Below, piece after piece: positions 1 to 8,348 of a stretch of 64,000 nt of DNA. Position numbers and translations under genes: made by a program. The number at the start of each line of letters is the position of its first letter. Position 1 is the first letter of the stretch. The notes below the pieces were generated by a model. That model was not told the origin of the DNA. It did no database searches and saw only the letters and a list, made by a program, of their open reading frames with translations. Origin of the DNA: Agarivorans albus (lineage in GTDB: Bacteria; Pseudomonadota; Gammaproteobacteria; Enterobacterales; Celerinatantimonadaceae); assembly GCF_019670105.1 (NCBI RefSeq), contig NZ_AP023032.1:4100001-4164000 (forward strand), given 5' to 3'.

Positions 1-504
1 TTCAGTGACAAACTGCTCTTCTATATATAGGTGCAATACTTTAAGCAGTATCATTGCTTGAGGTGTATTCCCCACTTTATGCATTTCATAAAGCTCGCAA
101 GCCATGGCAATAGGGGCGTTGGTAAGCCTTGGTAGAGAAAAGCAATCAAATTGAGTTAAACCAAGTTGTTGGAGCTCTATTTCTGACTCGCCATGCGGCA
201 ACGTTTTTGCCGACTCGGTGACTTGCTCGGCCTGGGCTGCGCTTGCGATATGCACTACACAATGTTTACGTTGTTCAATATTAACTTTGGTATCTTTATC
301 GCTGCCATCTGGTTTTTTGCCCACCGAAAGCATCATCAGAGGTGGATTGGAGCTAACGGCTGTAAAGTATGAGAAGGGCGCTAAGTTATAAGAGCTAGGC
401 TCTCCGTTATAGCTAAGCACCCAAGCTATAGGACGAGGCACTACTGTTTGAGTCATGCAGTGGTATATCTGATTAGCACTTAAACTTGAAAAATCGATGT
501 ACAT
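1..504 (-). CDS. Flavin reductase-like FMN-binding protein (partial, 3' end missing)
   Basis: The first 168 codons of a minus-strand gene read without a stop to the window edge. The N-terminal part reads like the FMN-binding split-barrel (flavin reductase-like/flavoredoxin) family: a VVPRPIAWVLS stretch near residues 21-31, then NLAPFSYF and SSNPPLMM, which in this family line the flavin phosphate site. The start is the ATG at 504, preceded by GGAAGAG at normal ribosome-binding distance. It probably reduces or binds free flavin in the cytoplasm, but the substrate cannot be inferred. A terminator separates it from the aminotransferase upstream, so it is likely its own transcription unit. The family call is fairly firm; the role is unknown. 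Confidence 0.7.
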   Translation of the reverse strand, partial: MYIDFSSLSANQIYHCMTQTVVPRPIAWVLSYNGEPSSYNLAPFSYFTAVSSNPPLMMLSVGKKPDGSDKDTKVNIEQRKHCVVHIASAAQAEQVTESAKTLPHGESEIELQQLGLTQFDCFSLPRLTNAPIAMACELYEMHKVGNTPQAMILLKVLHLYIEEQFVTE

Positions 505-535
505 CTAAGCTCTTCCTATATGCCGATAATAGGTT

Positions 536-564
536 TGAATAAAAAGAAACCCGCAACTGCGGGC
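536..564 (-). terminator. Rho-independent terminator after the class V aminotransferase
   Basis: CCCGCA (550-555) and TGCGGG (558-563) form a GC-rich hairpin. On the minus strand it is followed by a T-rich tail (A-rich at 536-549 on the plus strand). It lies just past the stop codon of the gene ending at 592. Confidence 0.75.
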
Positions 565-591
565 TTCAAGCACTAGTATAGAAAGAAAATA

Positions 592-1716
592 TCAGCTTTC
601 GCCAAGAACTTCAGCCAATGCCGCTAAACATAAACTCACGTTCTCTTTGCGGGCAGCGTAACCCATTAAACCTATTCGCCATGCTTTACCAGCAAACTGA
701 CCTAAACCCGCACCAATCTCTAAGTTATAGTTATTAAGCAACTTAGCACGAATTGCAGCTTCGTCTACGCCGTTGGGAATTGCCACTAAATTTAGCTGGG
801 GTAAGCGACAGCTTTGGTCCACCATCAAATCTAGGCCTAACTCAGTTAGACCATCGGCCAACTGACTGTGCATATCGGCGTGCCGCTGCCAAGATTGCTC
901 TAAACCTTCTTTATATAGGGCCAGTAATGACTCATGTAATGCATACAATGCAGTAACTGGCGCAGTATGATGGTAAGAACGCTTTTGCTCCCCAGACCAG
1001 TAGCCCATGACTAAGCTTTGATCTAAAAACCAACTTTGTACTTTGCTGTTTCGGCTAGTTAACTTACTAACTGCCGCTTGGCTAAAACTTACCGGTGATA
1101 AACCGGGTACACACGATAGACATTTTTGACTACCAGAATAAATAGCATCTATGCCCCATTCGTCCACTTTCACGGGGATCCCCCCAAGAGAGGTAACGGC
1201 ATCAACAATGGTTAGGCAGTTGTGTTGTTTCGCTAAGGCACATAAGGCTTGAGCATCAGAAGCTACGCCGGTAGATGTTTCAGCGTGAACAAAGGCCAGA
1301 ATTTTAGCGTCGGGATGCTGTTCAAGTGTTTGACTCACTTTCTCTATAGAAACGGCTTCTCCCCAGCTGTCTTCTACCACCACTGGAACACCACCACAGC
1401 GTTCTACATTTTCCAGCATGCGTTGACCAAATACGCCATTAATACACACAACAACTTTATCACCTGGCTCAACCAAGTTAACAAAACAGGTTTCCATGCC
1501 TGCAGAGCCAGGCGCGGATACGGCAAAGGTGTGAGCATTTTGGGTTTGAAATGCGTACTGCAACAAAGCTTTAATTTCGTCCATCATGTTCACGAACAAA
1601 GGATCTAAATGGCCAATGATAGGGCGGCTTTGTGCCTGCAATACTTGTGGAGAAATATCTGAAGGCCCTGGTCCCATCAAAATTCTACGAGGAGGGTTAA
1701 AAGAGCTAATATCCAT
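592..1716 (-). CDS. PLP-dependent class V aminotransferase (alanine/serine-glyoxylate aminotransferase family)
   Basis: A 374-residue class V (fold type I) aminotransferase. The N-terminal [12 protein letters not shown] motif (14-25) is typical of the alanine-glyoxylate / serine-glyoxylate / PucG group. VDAVTSLGG carries the PLP-pyridine Asp at 172, and SGSQKCL carries the Schiff-base Lys at 198. Members transfer an amino group from Ala, Ser or ureidoglycine to glyoxylate in the cytosol; the exact donor cannot be read from sequence. The length matches the family. The start at 1716 has an AAGGA box about 9 nt upstream. It appears monocistronic, with a long AT-rich region upstream and a terminator downstream. 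No glyoxylate or purine genes are adjacent, so the pathway is unresolved. Confidence 0.85.
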   Translation of the reverse strand: MDISSFNPPRRILMGPGPSDISPQVLQAQSRPIIGHLDPLFVNMMDEIKALLQYAFQTQNAHTFAVSAPGSAGMETCFVNLVEPGDKVVVCINGVFGQRMLENVERCGGVPVVVEDSWGEAVSIEKVSQTLEQHPDAKILAFVHAETSTGVASDAQALCALAKQHNCLTIVDAVTSLGGIPVKVDEWGIDAIYSGSQKCLSCVPGLSPVSFSQAAVSKLTSRNSKVQSWFLDQSLVMGYWSGEQKRSYHHTAPVTALYALHESLLALYKEGLEQSWQRHADMHSQLADGLTELGLDLMVDQSCRLPQLNLVAIPNGVDEAAIRAKLLNNYNLEIGAGLGQFAGKAWRIGLMGYAARKENVSLCLAALAEVLGES

Positions 1717-2480
1717 GAAAGCATGTCCTTATATTTAATCTAATTATTTATTGTAATTATGAGTGTTGCGTAATTACTCTAACATTCAGGTGGCAACAAT
1801 TGAACACAAAACAGCCAGAAGCATAAGCCTTTGAGTGATCTTTTCACTGAGCGCATAAACCCGATACATATCTCATTTGGCATTTATCAAAAAGCCTAAA
1901 AAGACAAATACAACTAATAGAAAGAAGCTAATAAAAACGAGTATTTATTGAACTAATCATTCTATAAGCCAAGCAAGATATGAATAAGATCTTTAACGCT
2001 ACCCAAAAAACACTCAAACACAACAAAATTCACATAAAAGCAACATTGAAATCTTCATAGAAGATCAAAAACCACCATCGACAAATTGATCTAAAACAAC
2101 AAACACACCGAAATCATAAACCACCCCAAGAGCTTTTAAATAAAAGGCATTAAGCCACTTAATCACTACAAAATTCGCTGTAGAATAATTACTCAAAGGC
2201 AATGCTAATAGAGCTACAAAAAACACAAACTGCAGAATCGCGCCGATTCTGGCTTAGCAGCTTAATAAACACACAAAAAAGGTTAAATGCTTAAAGTTCC
2301 CCATATTAACAAAGCACAAAAAAAGAATAATTATTCATGATTTATTCACACGGAAATTCCGCTCTCAAAAACCAAAATAAACATTAGTTTTTCTAATGAT
2401 TAAGTTGCAGTTTTACTTGTTTGAGAAGGCGAATTTTCAGATCTATTATTGCCCCATCAACTGAGATGAGGTCTTCCATT
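1717..2480. other. Long AT-rich intergenic region without a recognisable gene
   Basis: About 760 bp with no convincing coding frame. The plus strand is strongly A-rich, with many short poly-A and CAACA-type runs, and contrasts with the GC content of its neighbours. It contains one small hairpin, CAGAATCG-CGC-CGATTCTG at 2233-2251, followed on the minus strand by a T-rich run, so it could terminate a minus-strand transcript. It also contains an inverted repeat just before the DUF1127 gene, listed separately. A small RNA is possible but not shown. Confidence 0.5.
2382..2398. promoter_or_regulatory. Candidate LysR-type operator upstream of the DUF1127 gene
   Basis: A perfect inverted repeat CATTAG-N5-CTAATG lies about 80 bp before the DUF1127 start. 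It contains the T-N11-A spacing and ATTAG/CTAAT arms common in LysR-family binding sites. No LysR gene lies next to it; the nearest in the window is oxyR about 28 kb away, so the cognate regulator is unknown. Confidence 0.3.
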
Positions 2481-2690
2481 ATGAGCACTAACGTTAATTC
2501 AATTGGCAACAACAAAAATACTTCTTTCTTCCAACAACTTGTTGAGGTTTACCACCTTTGCAATACATGGATTTTGCGTCAAAAAACACGCCGTCAGTTA
2601 GCCCAACTACCAGCTTACTTACTACGTGACATTGGTTTAAGCGAAGCAGACCGCTACCAAGAATCACGCAAACACTTCTGGGAAAACTAA
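2481..2690 (+). CDS. Small DUF1127 (YjiS-like) protein
   Basis: I take the ATG at 2481, giving 69 residues, because GAGG sits 9 nt upstream; a longer in-frame reading from 2421 lacks this and has an unrelated N-terminus. The C-terminal half reads RRQLAQLPAYLLRDIGLS followed by an acidic/basic tail ending HFWEN, the hallmark of the DUF1127 family. These small Arg-rich proteins have been linked to phosphate/carbon metabolism and RNA binding in alphaproteobacteria; function here is unknown. It appears to be a stand-alone gene with its own terminator and a long upstream region that could hold complex regulation. Confidence 0.75.
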   Translation: MSTNVNSIGNNKNTSFFQQLVEVYHLCNTWILRQKTRRQLAQLPAYLLRDIGLSEADRYQESRKHFWEN

Positions 2691-2734
2691 AGCTCCTTTA
2701 ACGCTTTTCGCCAAGGACCTCAGGCTCATTACAA

Positions 2735-2772
2735 ACGGCATGCTGCTTTGCACATGCCGTTTTTGTTTTTTC
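2735..2772 (+). terminator. Rho-independent terminator after the DUF1127 gene
   Basis: ACGGCATG (2735-2742) pairs with CATGCCGT (2753-2760) and is followed by a T-rich tail (2761-2772). Confidence 0.85.
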
Positions 2773-2815
2773 TTGCTACCATTCGCTTTTCAATTACCAC
2801 GCAATTAAAACCACT

Positions 2816-3754
2816 ATGCAAACTCAAGCCGCTAACCTTATTGTTGTATTAGGCCCTACAGCTTCAGGTAAAACCCATCTAGGTGTAGAACTAGCACGCC
2901 GCTATAAGGGTGAAGTGCTATCGGCAGATTCACGCCAAGTATATAAAGGTTTAGATATTGGCTCGGGCAAAGACTTAGATGAGTACCAAGAGATCCCCTA
3001 CCATCTTATTGATATTGTAGAGCCCGACACCGAGTACAGTGTATTTCACTTTCAGCAAGACTTCTTCGCGGCTTATCAGCAAATAAAACAAGCTAACAAA
3101 CTACCGATTATGGTAGGCGGTACCGGCTTATACATCGACGCAGTAACCCAAAACTATCAACTACACGAAGCGCCAGTAAATAAAGCCCTTAGAGATGAGC
3201 TGGCTGCACTAAGCCTAGAACAGCTGCAGCAACGTTTATTGTCGCTCAAACCAGAGCAGCACAATAGTACCGATTTAACCGTGCGGCCTCGTTTAGTAAG
3301 AGCGATAGAGATAGCCGAGTCAGACAAAACTATTGAGCCGCAAAACGCGCCCAAGTATCCAAGGATCAATCCTCTTTACATAGGGATTCGCTGGGAACGC
3401 TCAGTACTAAGAAAACGCATTACCCTGCGCTTAAAGCAGCGTTTAGAAGAGGGCTTAATTGAAGAAGTACAAAATCTTCATAGAGATGGCGTGAGTTACA
3501 GCAAACTAGAGTTTTATGGTTTGGAGTACCGCTTAGTCGCTCAGTATTTACAAGAGCAGCTCAGCTACAACGATATGTTTCAAAAGCTTAATTCTCAAAT
3601 TCATCAATTTGCTAAACGCCAGGATACTTGGTTTAGGAAAATGGAGCGCCGTGGTGATACCATTCATTGGCTGGATCCTCAGCAAAGCCTGATAGAACAA
3701 GCAGCAAAGTTAGTAGAGCCACAACTAGAAAGCTTAAGTGCAGAGCTGCCTTAA
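2816..3754 (+). CDS. miaA: tRNA dimethylallyltransferase (MiaA family), atypical motif type
   Basis: A 312-residue protein with the MiaA P-loop GPTASGKT (13-20), the DSRQVYKG segment (38-45) and a C-terminal FAKRQDTWFRKM segment that matches the MiaA tRNA-binding region. MiaA adds a dimethylallyl group to A37 of tRNAs reading UNN codons. Unlike E. coli MiaA (DSALIYKGMDIGTAKP), this protein reads DSRQVYKGLDIGSGKDL followed by PYHLIDI, a pattern I associate with a second MiaA clade seen in Bacteroidetes and other phyla. It also lies outside the usual mutL-miaA-hfq cluster, so it may be an additional, transferred paralogue. No strong ribosome-binding site precedes the ATG at 2816. It is tail-to-tail with the next small gene. 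Confidence 0.85.
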   Translation: MQTQAANLIVVLGPTASGKTHLGVELARRYKGEVLSADSRQVYKGLDIGSGKDLDEYQEIPYHLIDIVEPDTEYSVFHFQQDFFAAYQQIKQANKLPIMVGGTGLYIDAVTQNYQLHEAPVNKALRDELAALSLEQLQQRLLSLKPEQHNSTDLTVRPRLVRAIEIAESDKTIEPQNAPKYPRINPLYIGIRWERSVLRKRITLRLKQRLEEGLIEEVQNLHRDGVSYSKLEFYGLEYRLVAQYLQEQLSYNDMFQKLNSQIHQFAKRQDTWFRKMERRGDTIHWLDPQQSLIEQAAKLVEPQLESLSAELP

Positions 3755-3759
3755 GCCAA

Positions 3760-4005
3760 CTACTTACTTGGTGGTTGCTTCGTCGACCACCGATAATAAA
3801 AAAACATCAGCCAATGGGCCAAACTTAAGCCGGCAAATGCTGCAAAAGCTAGCCATAGCGCGACAGAGTAAACAGCCACTTCACCGCTGTAGCCCAAACA
3901 GCACACCAATAGCAGCAAACTGCCTAGGTTGGCTTGCCACATACACTGTTGGCAACGGCCTAGCTTTTCTAAAAACCATGCCTTTTGGCAAAACTGACAG
4001 CTCAC
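3760..4005 (-). CDS. Small membrane protein with two CxxC motifs (DUF3624-like)
   Basis: An 81-residue protein. Cys3-x2-Cys6 and Cys18-x2-Cys21 look like a small zinc-ribbon. Two hydrophobic segments follow (about 27-42 and 47-69) and a basic tail, so it is probably an inner-membrane protein with a cytoplasmic metal-binding head. It resembles the DUF3624 family of Vibrio and Shewanella; the function is unknown. The start is a GTG at 4005 with AGGG about 7 nt upstream. It lies 32 nt downstream of the aldehyde dehydrogenase on the same strand, so the two could be co-transcribed. Its stop is a few bases from the end of miaA. Confidence 0.6.
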   Translation of the reverse strand: MSCQFCQKAWFLEKLGRCQQCMWQANLGSLLLLVCCLGYSGEVAVYSVALWLAFAAFAGLSLAHWLMFFYYRWSTKQPPSK

Positions 4006-4037
4006 GGCTAAACCCTGTTAGAAACAATCTAAGCAAA

Positions 4038-5444
4038 TTATCCACGAGTCATCAGTTTGATCAATAACTCACTGAATTTTGTATAGGGTGGACGCATCAG
4101 TTTTATTGCCGGAAAACGCCCTTGCTTAAACACGGGTAGCATTTTAGAAAACTGCACAAAACCGTCATAACCGTGATAGTGCCCCATTCCACTCGGTCCA
4201 ACACCACCAAAAGGCAGTTCATGTTGGGCTACGTGCAAAAGCACATCATTGATACATAACCCACCAGCTTGAGTTTGCTGAATAACTTGTTGCTGGGTAG
4301 CGACCTGATTAGAAAATACATATAAAGCGAGCGGATGAGCATGTTGCCGCACATAAGCAATGGCTTCGTCTAACTGCTGATATTCCACTACTGGCAATAT
4401 TGGGCCAAAGATCTCTTGCTGCATTACATCGGCGTCTTCAGCCACATTTAACAATAAACTTGGCGCTAGCTTTTGCTTACTCTCCCCTGGAAGTAAAGTA
4501 ATGCTCTCGGCGCCCTGCTCTATTGCCTGCTGGCTTAGCTTATTTAGCCTATCTAAAAAGGTTTCAGAAATGATGCTGGAAAATGCCTGATCGCTCAGCT
4601 CTTGATAATGCTTCTTACAATAAGCCACACAAGCATCAACAAACGCTTGGCGCTGTGAGTGATGCAGTAAAACGTAGTCGGGTGCTACGCAGGTTTGGCC
4701 AGCATTAAACAGCTTACCCATCATGATACGCTCAGCGGCCAGTTCGACCGGATAGTCTTTTGCAATAATGACCGGAGATTTACCGCCCAGCTCTAGGGTA
4801 ACTGGGGTAAGGTTAGCAGCTGCAGCTTGCATAACTTTGCGGCCAGTATTGGTTGAGCCTGTAAACACCAGATGATCAAAGGCGAGGCTTGAGAATTGGG
4901 CACCGCGGCTGCCATCCTCATCGGCATATAGCCTTACCAAATCCTCAGGAAGATACTGAGGCATTAGCTCGATAAGCAATTGGGTTAATGCTGGGCTAAG
5001 TTCCGACATCTTAATCATCACTTTGTTGCCAGCGGCTAAAGCATCGGTAAGCGGCCCTATAGCTAAATACAATGGGTAATTCCAGGGCACTATTACCCCT
5101 ATCACTCCTAGTGGTTTTGCAATCACTTGATTACTCGCGCCTAAGTGCCAAATGCTAATACCTCGCCTCTGTGGCTTTAGCCATTTTTTAAGGTGCTTTA
5201 AGGCATAGCGTATTCCCTCAATAGAAGGAAATAACTCGATCAACTGGGTTTCATGTGAGCTACGGTGACCAAAATCTCGGCTAATCGCCTCAATAATGGC
5301 GCTTTGATTTTCCATCAACAACTTTAGCAACTGTTGTAGGTTGTATTTGCGTTGCTGCAAACTTGGGTAGCTTTGCTGAACAAAGGCTTGTTTTAGGTTG
5401 GTTAAGTCACTAGAAAATTGCTGTTGATTCACATCTGTCACCAT
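4038..5444 (-). CDS. Coniferyl-type (class 3-like) aldehyde dehydrogenase
   Basis: A full-length NAD(P)-dependent aldehyde dehydrogenase of about 468 residues. It has the PWNYPLYLA segment (nucleotide binding), FTGSTNTGR, ELGGKSP with the general-base Glu, FNAGQTCVAPDY with the catalytic Cys, and QEIFGPILP. Its length and C-terminal hydrophobic/basic tail resemble coniferyl-aldehyde and fatty-aldehyde dehydrogenases (CalB-like), which oxidise aromatic or long-chain aldehydes to acids. The ATG at 5444 is preceded by AGAG at 5 nt; a GTG at 5450 in frame is a less likely alternative. The neighbours give no pathway, so the physiological substrate is open. Confidence 0.85.
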   Translation of the reverse strand: MVTDVNQQQFSSDLTNLKQAFVQQSYPSLQQRKYNLQQLLKLLMENQSAIIEAISRDFGHRSSHETQLIELFPSIEGIRYALKHLKKWLKPQRRGISIWHLGASNQVIAKPLGVIGVIVPWNYPLYLAIGPLTDALAAGNKVMIKMSELSPALTQLLIELMPQYLPEDLVRLYADEDGSRGAQFSSLAFDHLVFTGSTNTGRKVMQAAAANLTPVTLELGGKSPVIIAKDYPVELAAERIMMGKLFNAGQTCVAPDYVLLHHSQRQAFVDACVAYCKKHYQELSDQAFSSIISETFLDRLNKLSQQAIEQGAESITLLPGESKQKLAPSLLLNVAEDADVMQQEIFGPILPVVEYQQLDEAIAYVRQHAHPLALYVFSNQVATQQQVIQQTQAGGLCINDVLLHVAQHELPFGGVGPSGMGHYHGYDGFVQFSKMLPVFKQGRFPAIKLMRPPYTKFSELLIKLMTRG

Positions 5445-5529
5445 AAACACTCTATAATCATAAATAGATTATGTTACCCATGGTAACTTGTAAAATATAA
5501 ATGATGATACTTGAACAAAATTATGACAG

Positions 5530-5581
5530 GTAGCATAGTTTAGTCGCATCGAACAGTAGCATAGTTTAGTCGCATCGAACA
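5530..5581. repeat. Perfect 26-bp tandem direct repeat (two copies)
   Basis: Two identical 26-bp units abut at 5530-5555 and 5556-5581. Each begins GTAGCATAGTTTAG and ends TCGCATCGAACA. They lie immediately before the ribosome-binding site of yheT. The tract could be a recent slippage duplication in the 5' leader or a tandem regulatory site. Confidence 0.95.
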
Positions 5582-5595
5582 AAGGGAGAGCAATC

Positions 5596-6579
5596 ATTAA
5601 TCCAAACCAATTTACCGCTCCTTGGTGGGCCAGAAACAAGCATATTCAAACCTTATTACCTACTTTTTTACGGCGGAATAAGCGCTTAAAGCTAGCTTGG
5701 CAAAAACTGGATTTAGCTGATGGAGACTTTGTAGACCTGGCTTGGATAGAGAGTGCTGAAGCTCGTTCATCAAACCAGCCCATTGTTGTGGTGTTTCATG
5801 GCTTGGAAGGCAGTGTTGAATCACCTTACGCGAAAGGGATACTACAGGCTTGCCAGCAACAAGGTTGGCGCGCAGTGGTCATGCACTTTCGCGGCTGCAG
5901 CGGTAAACCGAATAACTTGTGGCGTGGTTACCACAGTGGCGAAATTAAAGATGCTACAAGCTGTATCAATTACTTACACCAGCAATACCCCGAGGCTCCA
6001 TTACTGGCATTAGGTTATTCCTTAGGTGGTAATATGTTAGTCAACTATTTAGCCAAAACGCCCAACTCTCCACTGGCTGCCGCCGCTGTAGTATCGCCTC
6101 CTTTAAACTTGGGGGCTTGTTCAGAGCGTTTGCAGCGTGGCTTTTCCAAAGTTTATCAACATCACTTGTTGTCACGAATGAAACGTAATCTATGTAAAAA
6201 AATTGAGCGTACCCAGCAGGCTCCTCTTAATGCTCAACAAGTCCAAACTTGGCGTAACTTCGTACAGTTTGACGAACACTACACTGCAAAAGCACATGGC
6301 TTTAAGGGCGCCGCCGACTATTACCATCGCTGTAGCGGCTTGCCTTTATTAAAAGAAATTACCCAGCCAACCTTGTTAATCCATGCAGCTGATGATCCTT
6401 TCATGGACCAACGGGTTATTCCCAAAGCAGATCAATTAAGCCAAGCTGTAGAATATCGCCTCAGCAATACCGGTGGACATGTAGGATTTGTTGGTGGTAG
6501 CCTGCTGCGCCCACAATTTTGGCTTGAATCAACTATTCCAGCTTGGTTTAAACAACAACTTGAGCAGACATCAAAATGA
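5596..6579 (+). CDS. yheT: YheT-family alpha/beta hydrolase, apparent AUU start codon
   Basis: The protein aligns by eye to E. coli YheT along its length, including an N-terminal [15 protein letters not shown] segment (13-27) whose equivalent is NCHLQTMLPRLFRR. That segment precedes any ATG, GTG or TTG in frame. The only suitable start is ATT at 5596, with AGGGAG 7 nt upstream; a TAG closes the frame at 5557. This gives 327 residues, close to E. coli (340). The hydrolase triad is visible: nucleophile Ser142 in GYSLGG, Asp in the DDPF motif (266/267), and His295 in GGHVGF. The substrate is unknown; it is a predicted cytosolic esterase. It overlaps yheU by 4 nt (ATGA). If AUU initiation is rejected, translation would have to begin at GTG 5788 and lose conserved sequence. 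Confidence 0.85.
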   Translation: MNPNQFTAPWWARNKHIQTLLPTFLRRNKRLKLAWQKLDLADGDFVDLAWIESAEARSSNQPIVVVFHGLEGSVESPYAKGILQACQQQGWRAVVMHFRGCSGKPNNLWRGYHSGEIKDATSCINYLHQQYPEAPLLALGYSLGGNMLVNYLAKTPNSPLAAAAVVSPPLNLGACSERLQRGFSKVYQHHLLSRMKRNLCKKIERTQQAPLNAQQVQTWRNFVQFDEHYTAKAHGFKGAADYYHRCSGLPLLKEITQPTLLIHAADDPFMDQRVIPKADQLSQAVEYRLSNTGGHVGFVGGSLLRPQFWLESTIPAWFKQQLEQTSK

Positions 6580-6824
6580 TCATTCCTTGGCAACAATTAG
6601 AACCCGCCACCTTAGATGCATTACTAGAAAGCTATGTACTGCGCGAAGGCACCGACTATGGTGATCAAGAGTTGAGTCTTAGTGACAAACTAGAACAAAT
6701 TAAACAACAAGTTATTAACGGCTCGGTTTTAATCGTATACTCTGAACTTCATGAAACAGTAAACTTAATTGCCAAAGAGCAATTTGATGCCTCTGCCATG
6801 GAAGGGCAGCAGGATGATGGGTAA
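6576..6824 (+). CDS. yheU: YheU family protein (UPF0270)
   Basis: An 82-residue protein that closely matches E. coli Yhe[20 protein letters not shown], then VLREGTDYG and [11 protein letters not shown]. The family has no assigned activity. Its start overlaps the stop of yheT (ATGA), implying translational coupling, and prkB follows 37 nt later, so yheT-yheU-prkB is one operon as in enterobacteria. The last ten residues (a Gln/Asp-rich tail) extend beyond the E. coli protein. Confidence 0.9.
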   Translation: MIIPWQQLEPATLDALLESYVLREGTDYGDQELSLSDKLEQIKQQVINGSVLIVYSELHETVNLIAKEQFDASAMEGQQDDG

Positions 6825-6861
6825 ACCCTGTTTATAATCATCACCAACAAATAAGGCCACT

Positions 6862-7731
6862 ATGTCAGCTAAGCATCCCGTTATTGCGGTTACCGGTTCA
6901 TCAGGCGCTGGAACATCAACTACCAGCGAAGTATTTGCTCATCTGTTTAGGCAGCACAAGCTAAACGCCGCCTTTATCGAAGGGGACAGCTTTCACCGTT
7001 ACACTCGCCCAGAAATGGATGTAGCTATTCGTAAAGCTCGCGAACATGGTAAACATATTAGCTATTTTGGCCCCGAAGCTAACGACTTTAATTTGCTGTA
7101 CGACTTCTTCAAACAATATGGCGAAACGGGCACCGGCCAATATCGTCGTTATCTGCATACCTTTGATGAAGCAGTACCTTACAACCAAATGCCGGGTACC
7201 TTTACGCCTTGGCAAGATTTACCCGAAGACACCGATGTACTGTTTTATGAAGGCTTACACGGCGGTGTGGCCTACGATGATAAAAACGTAGCCTCTAAAG
7301 TTGACTTGCTCATCGGTATGGTGCCGATTGTAAACTTAGAATGGATCCAAAAACTGGTGCGAGATACCACCGAGCGAGGCCATTCTCGCGAAGCAGTGCA
7401 AGAATCTATCGTACGTTCGATGGATGATTACATTAACTACATCACCCCTCAATTCTCTCGCACTCATATCAACTTTCAGCGAGTCCCCACGGTAGATACC
7501 TCTAACCCATTTAGCGCTAAAAGCATTCCAACCTTAGATGAAAGCATGTTAGTTATTCGTTTTCGTGGCCTAAAAAACGTCGACTTTCCATTTTTATTGC
7601 AAATGATCGATGGTGCTTATATGTCACGGCAAAACACCATTGTGGTACCTGGCGGGAAAATGGGTTTTGCCATGGAGTTAATCCTGTCGCCAATGATTCA
7701 GCAACTATTAGAGACAGGAAAAATTCGCTAA
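6862..7731 (+). CDS. prkB: Phosphoribulokinase-like P-loop kinase PrkB
   Basis: A 289-residue member of the phosphoribulokinase/uridine kinase superfamily. The P-loop is GSSGAGTST (12-20), followed by an EGDSFHRY segment and FYEGLHGG. It matches the heterotroph PrkB (YhfK-region) family of gammaproteobacteria. No RuBisCO or Calvin genes are near, so its in vivo substrate is unclear even though the family carries the name phosphoribulokinase. It is the last gene of the yheT-yheU-prkB operon and ends 1 nt from the convergent yhfA gene; no separate terminator is visible between them. Confidence 0.9.
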   Translation: MSAKHPVIAVTGSSGAGTSTTSEVFAHLFRQHKLNAAFIEGDSFHRYTRPEMDVAIRKAREHGKHISYFGPEANDFNLLYDFFKQYGETGTGQYRRYLHTFDEAVPYNQMPGTFTPWQDLPEDTDVLFYEGLHGGVAYDDKNVASKVDLLIGMVPIVNLEWIQKLVRDTTERGHSREAVQESIVRSMDDYINYITPQFSRTHINFQRVPTVDTSNPFSAKSIPTLDESMLVIRFRGLKNVDFPFLLQMIDGAYMSRQNTIVVPGGKMGFAMELILSPMIQQLLETGKIR

Positions 7732-7732
7732 G

Positions 7733-8137
7733 TTAAGCAGATTCAATACGATAGCTGTGGCTTACTTCACAGCTTTTACTCAACATTAGCGACACAGAAC
7801 AGTACTTCTCCATGCTTAATTGCACTGCACGTGCCACATGCTTTTCACTTAAATCAACCCCGGTAACCACAAATTCGAGATGAATTTTGGTAAATACTCG
7901 CGGCGTACCTTCTGCCCGCTCAGAATCGAGATTAACTGTACAATCAGTAACTTGCTGTCTAGCTTTGCTCAAAATAGAAATAATATCTACCGAACTACAG
8001 CCACCAGCCGCCATTAAAACGTACTCCATAGGGCTTGCCGCAGCCTTTGCACCATCACCATCCATCTCAATTTGGTGACCTGAGCTACTTTTTCCAATAA
8101 ATTGCAGTTCTTTAGACCACGAAACGGTCGCTTTCAT
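7733..8137 (-). CDS. yhfA: OsmC/Ohr family protein YhfA
   Basis: 134 residues of the OsmC fold. The family is cytosolic and many members are thiol peroxidases. This one has the AAGGCSSVDIISIL stretch (active-site-region Cys) and the DGDGAKAAASPMEYVLMA segment typical of YhfA. A second Cys lies near the C-terminus (KYCSVSLML). YhfA itself has no proven substrate. It sits divergent from crp with a 210-bp shared intergenic region, the same arrangement as E. coli yhfA-crp. AGGAG precedes the ATG at 8137. Confidence 0.88.
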   Translation of the reverse strand: MKATVSWSKELQFIGKSSSGHQIEMDGDGAKAAASPMEYVLMAAGGCSSVDIISILSKARQQVTDCTVNLDSERAEGTPRVFTKIHLEFVVTGVDLSEKHVARAVQLSMEKYCSVSLMLSKSCEVSHSYRIESA

Positions 8138-8348
8138 GTTAGATTCTCCTAGGGAATATTTCGTCGACCAGCTTAATCTAGGTCAAGGTTCAAGGCCAGC
8201 GTTTGACTCATACTAAAGGCGTATAAATGCCTTGCAGCAAAGCCCGAAGCCTTTTATGCTAGAGGCGGAATGGACGACTATTAAAATAAATACAGTTTGC
8301 GTGTTATAAAGCTAGCAAACAATTATAAAGACAGAGGATTTCTTTAAT

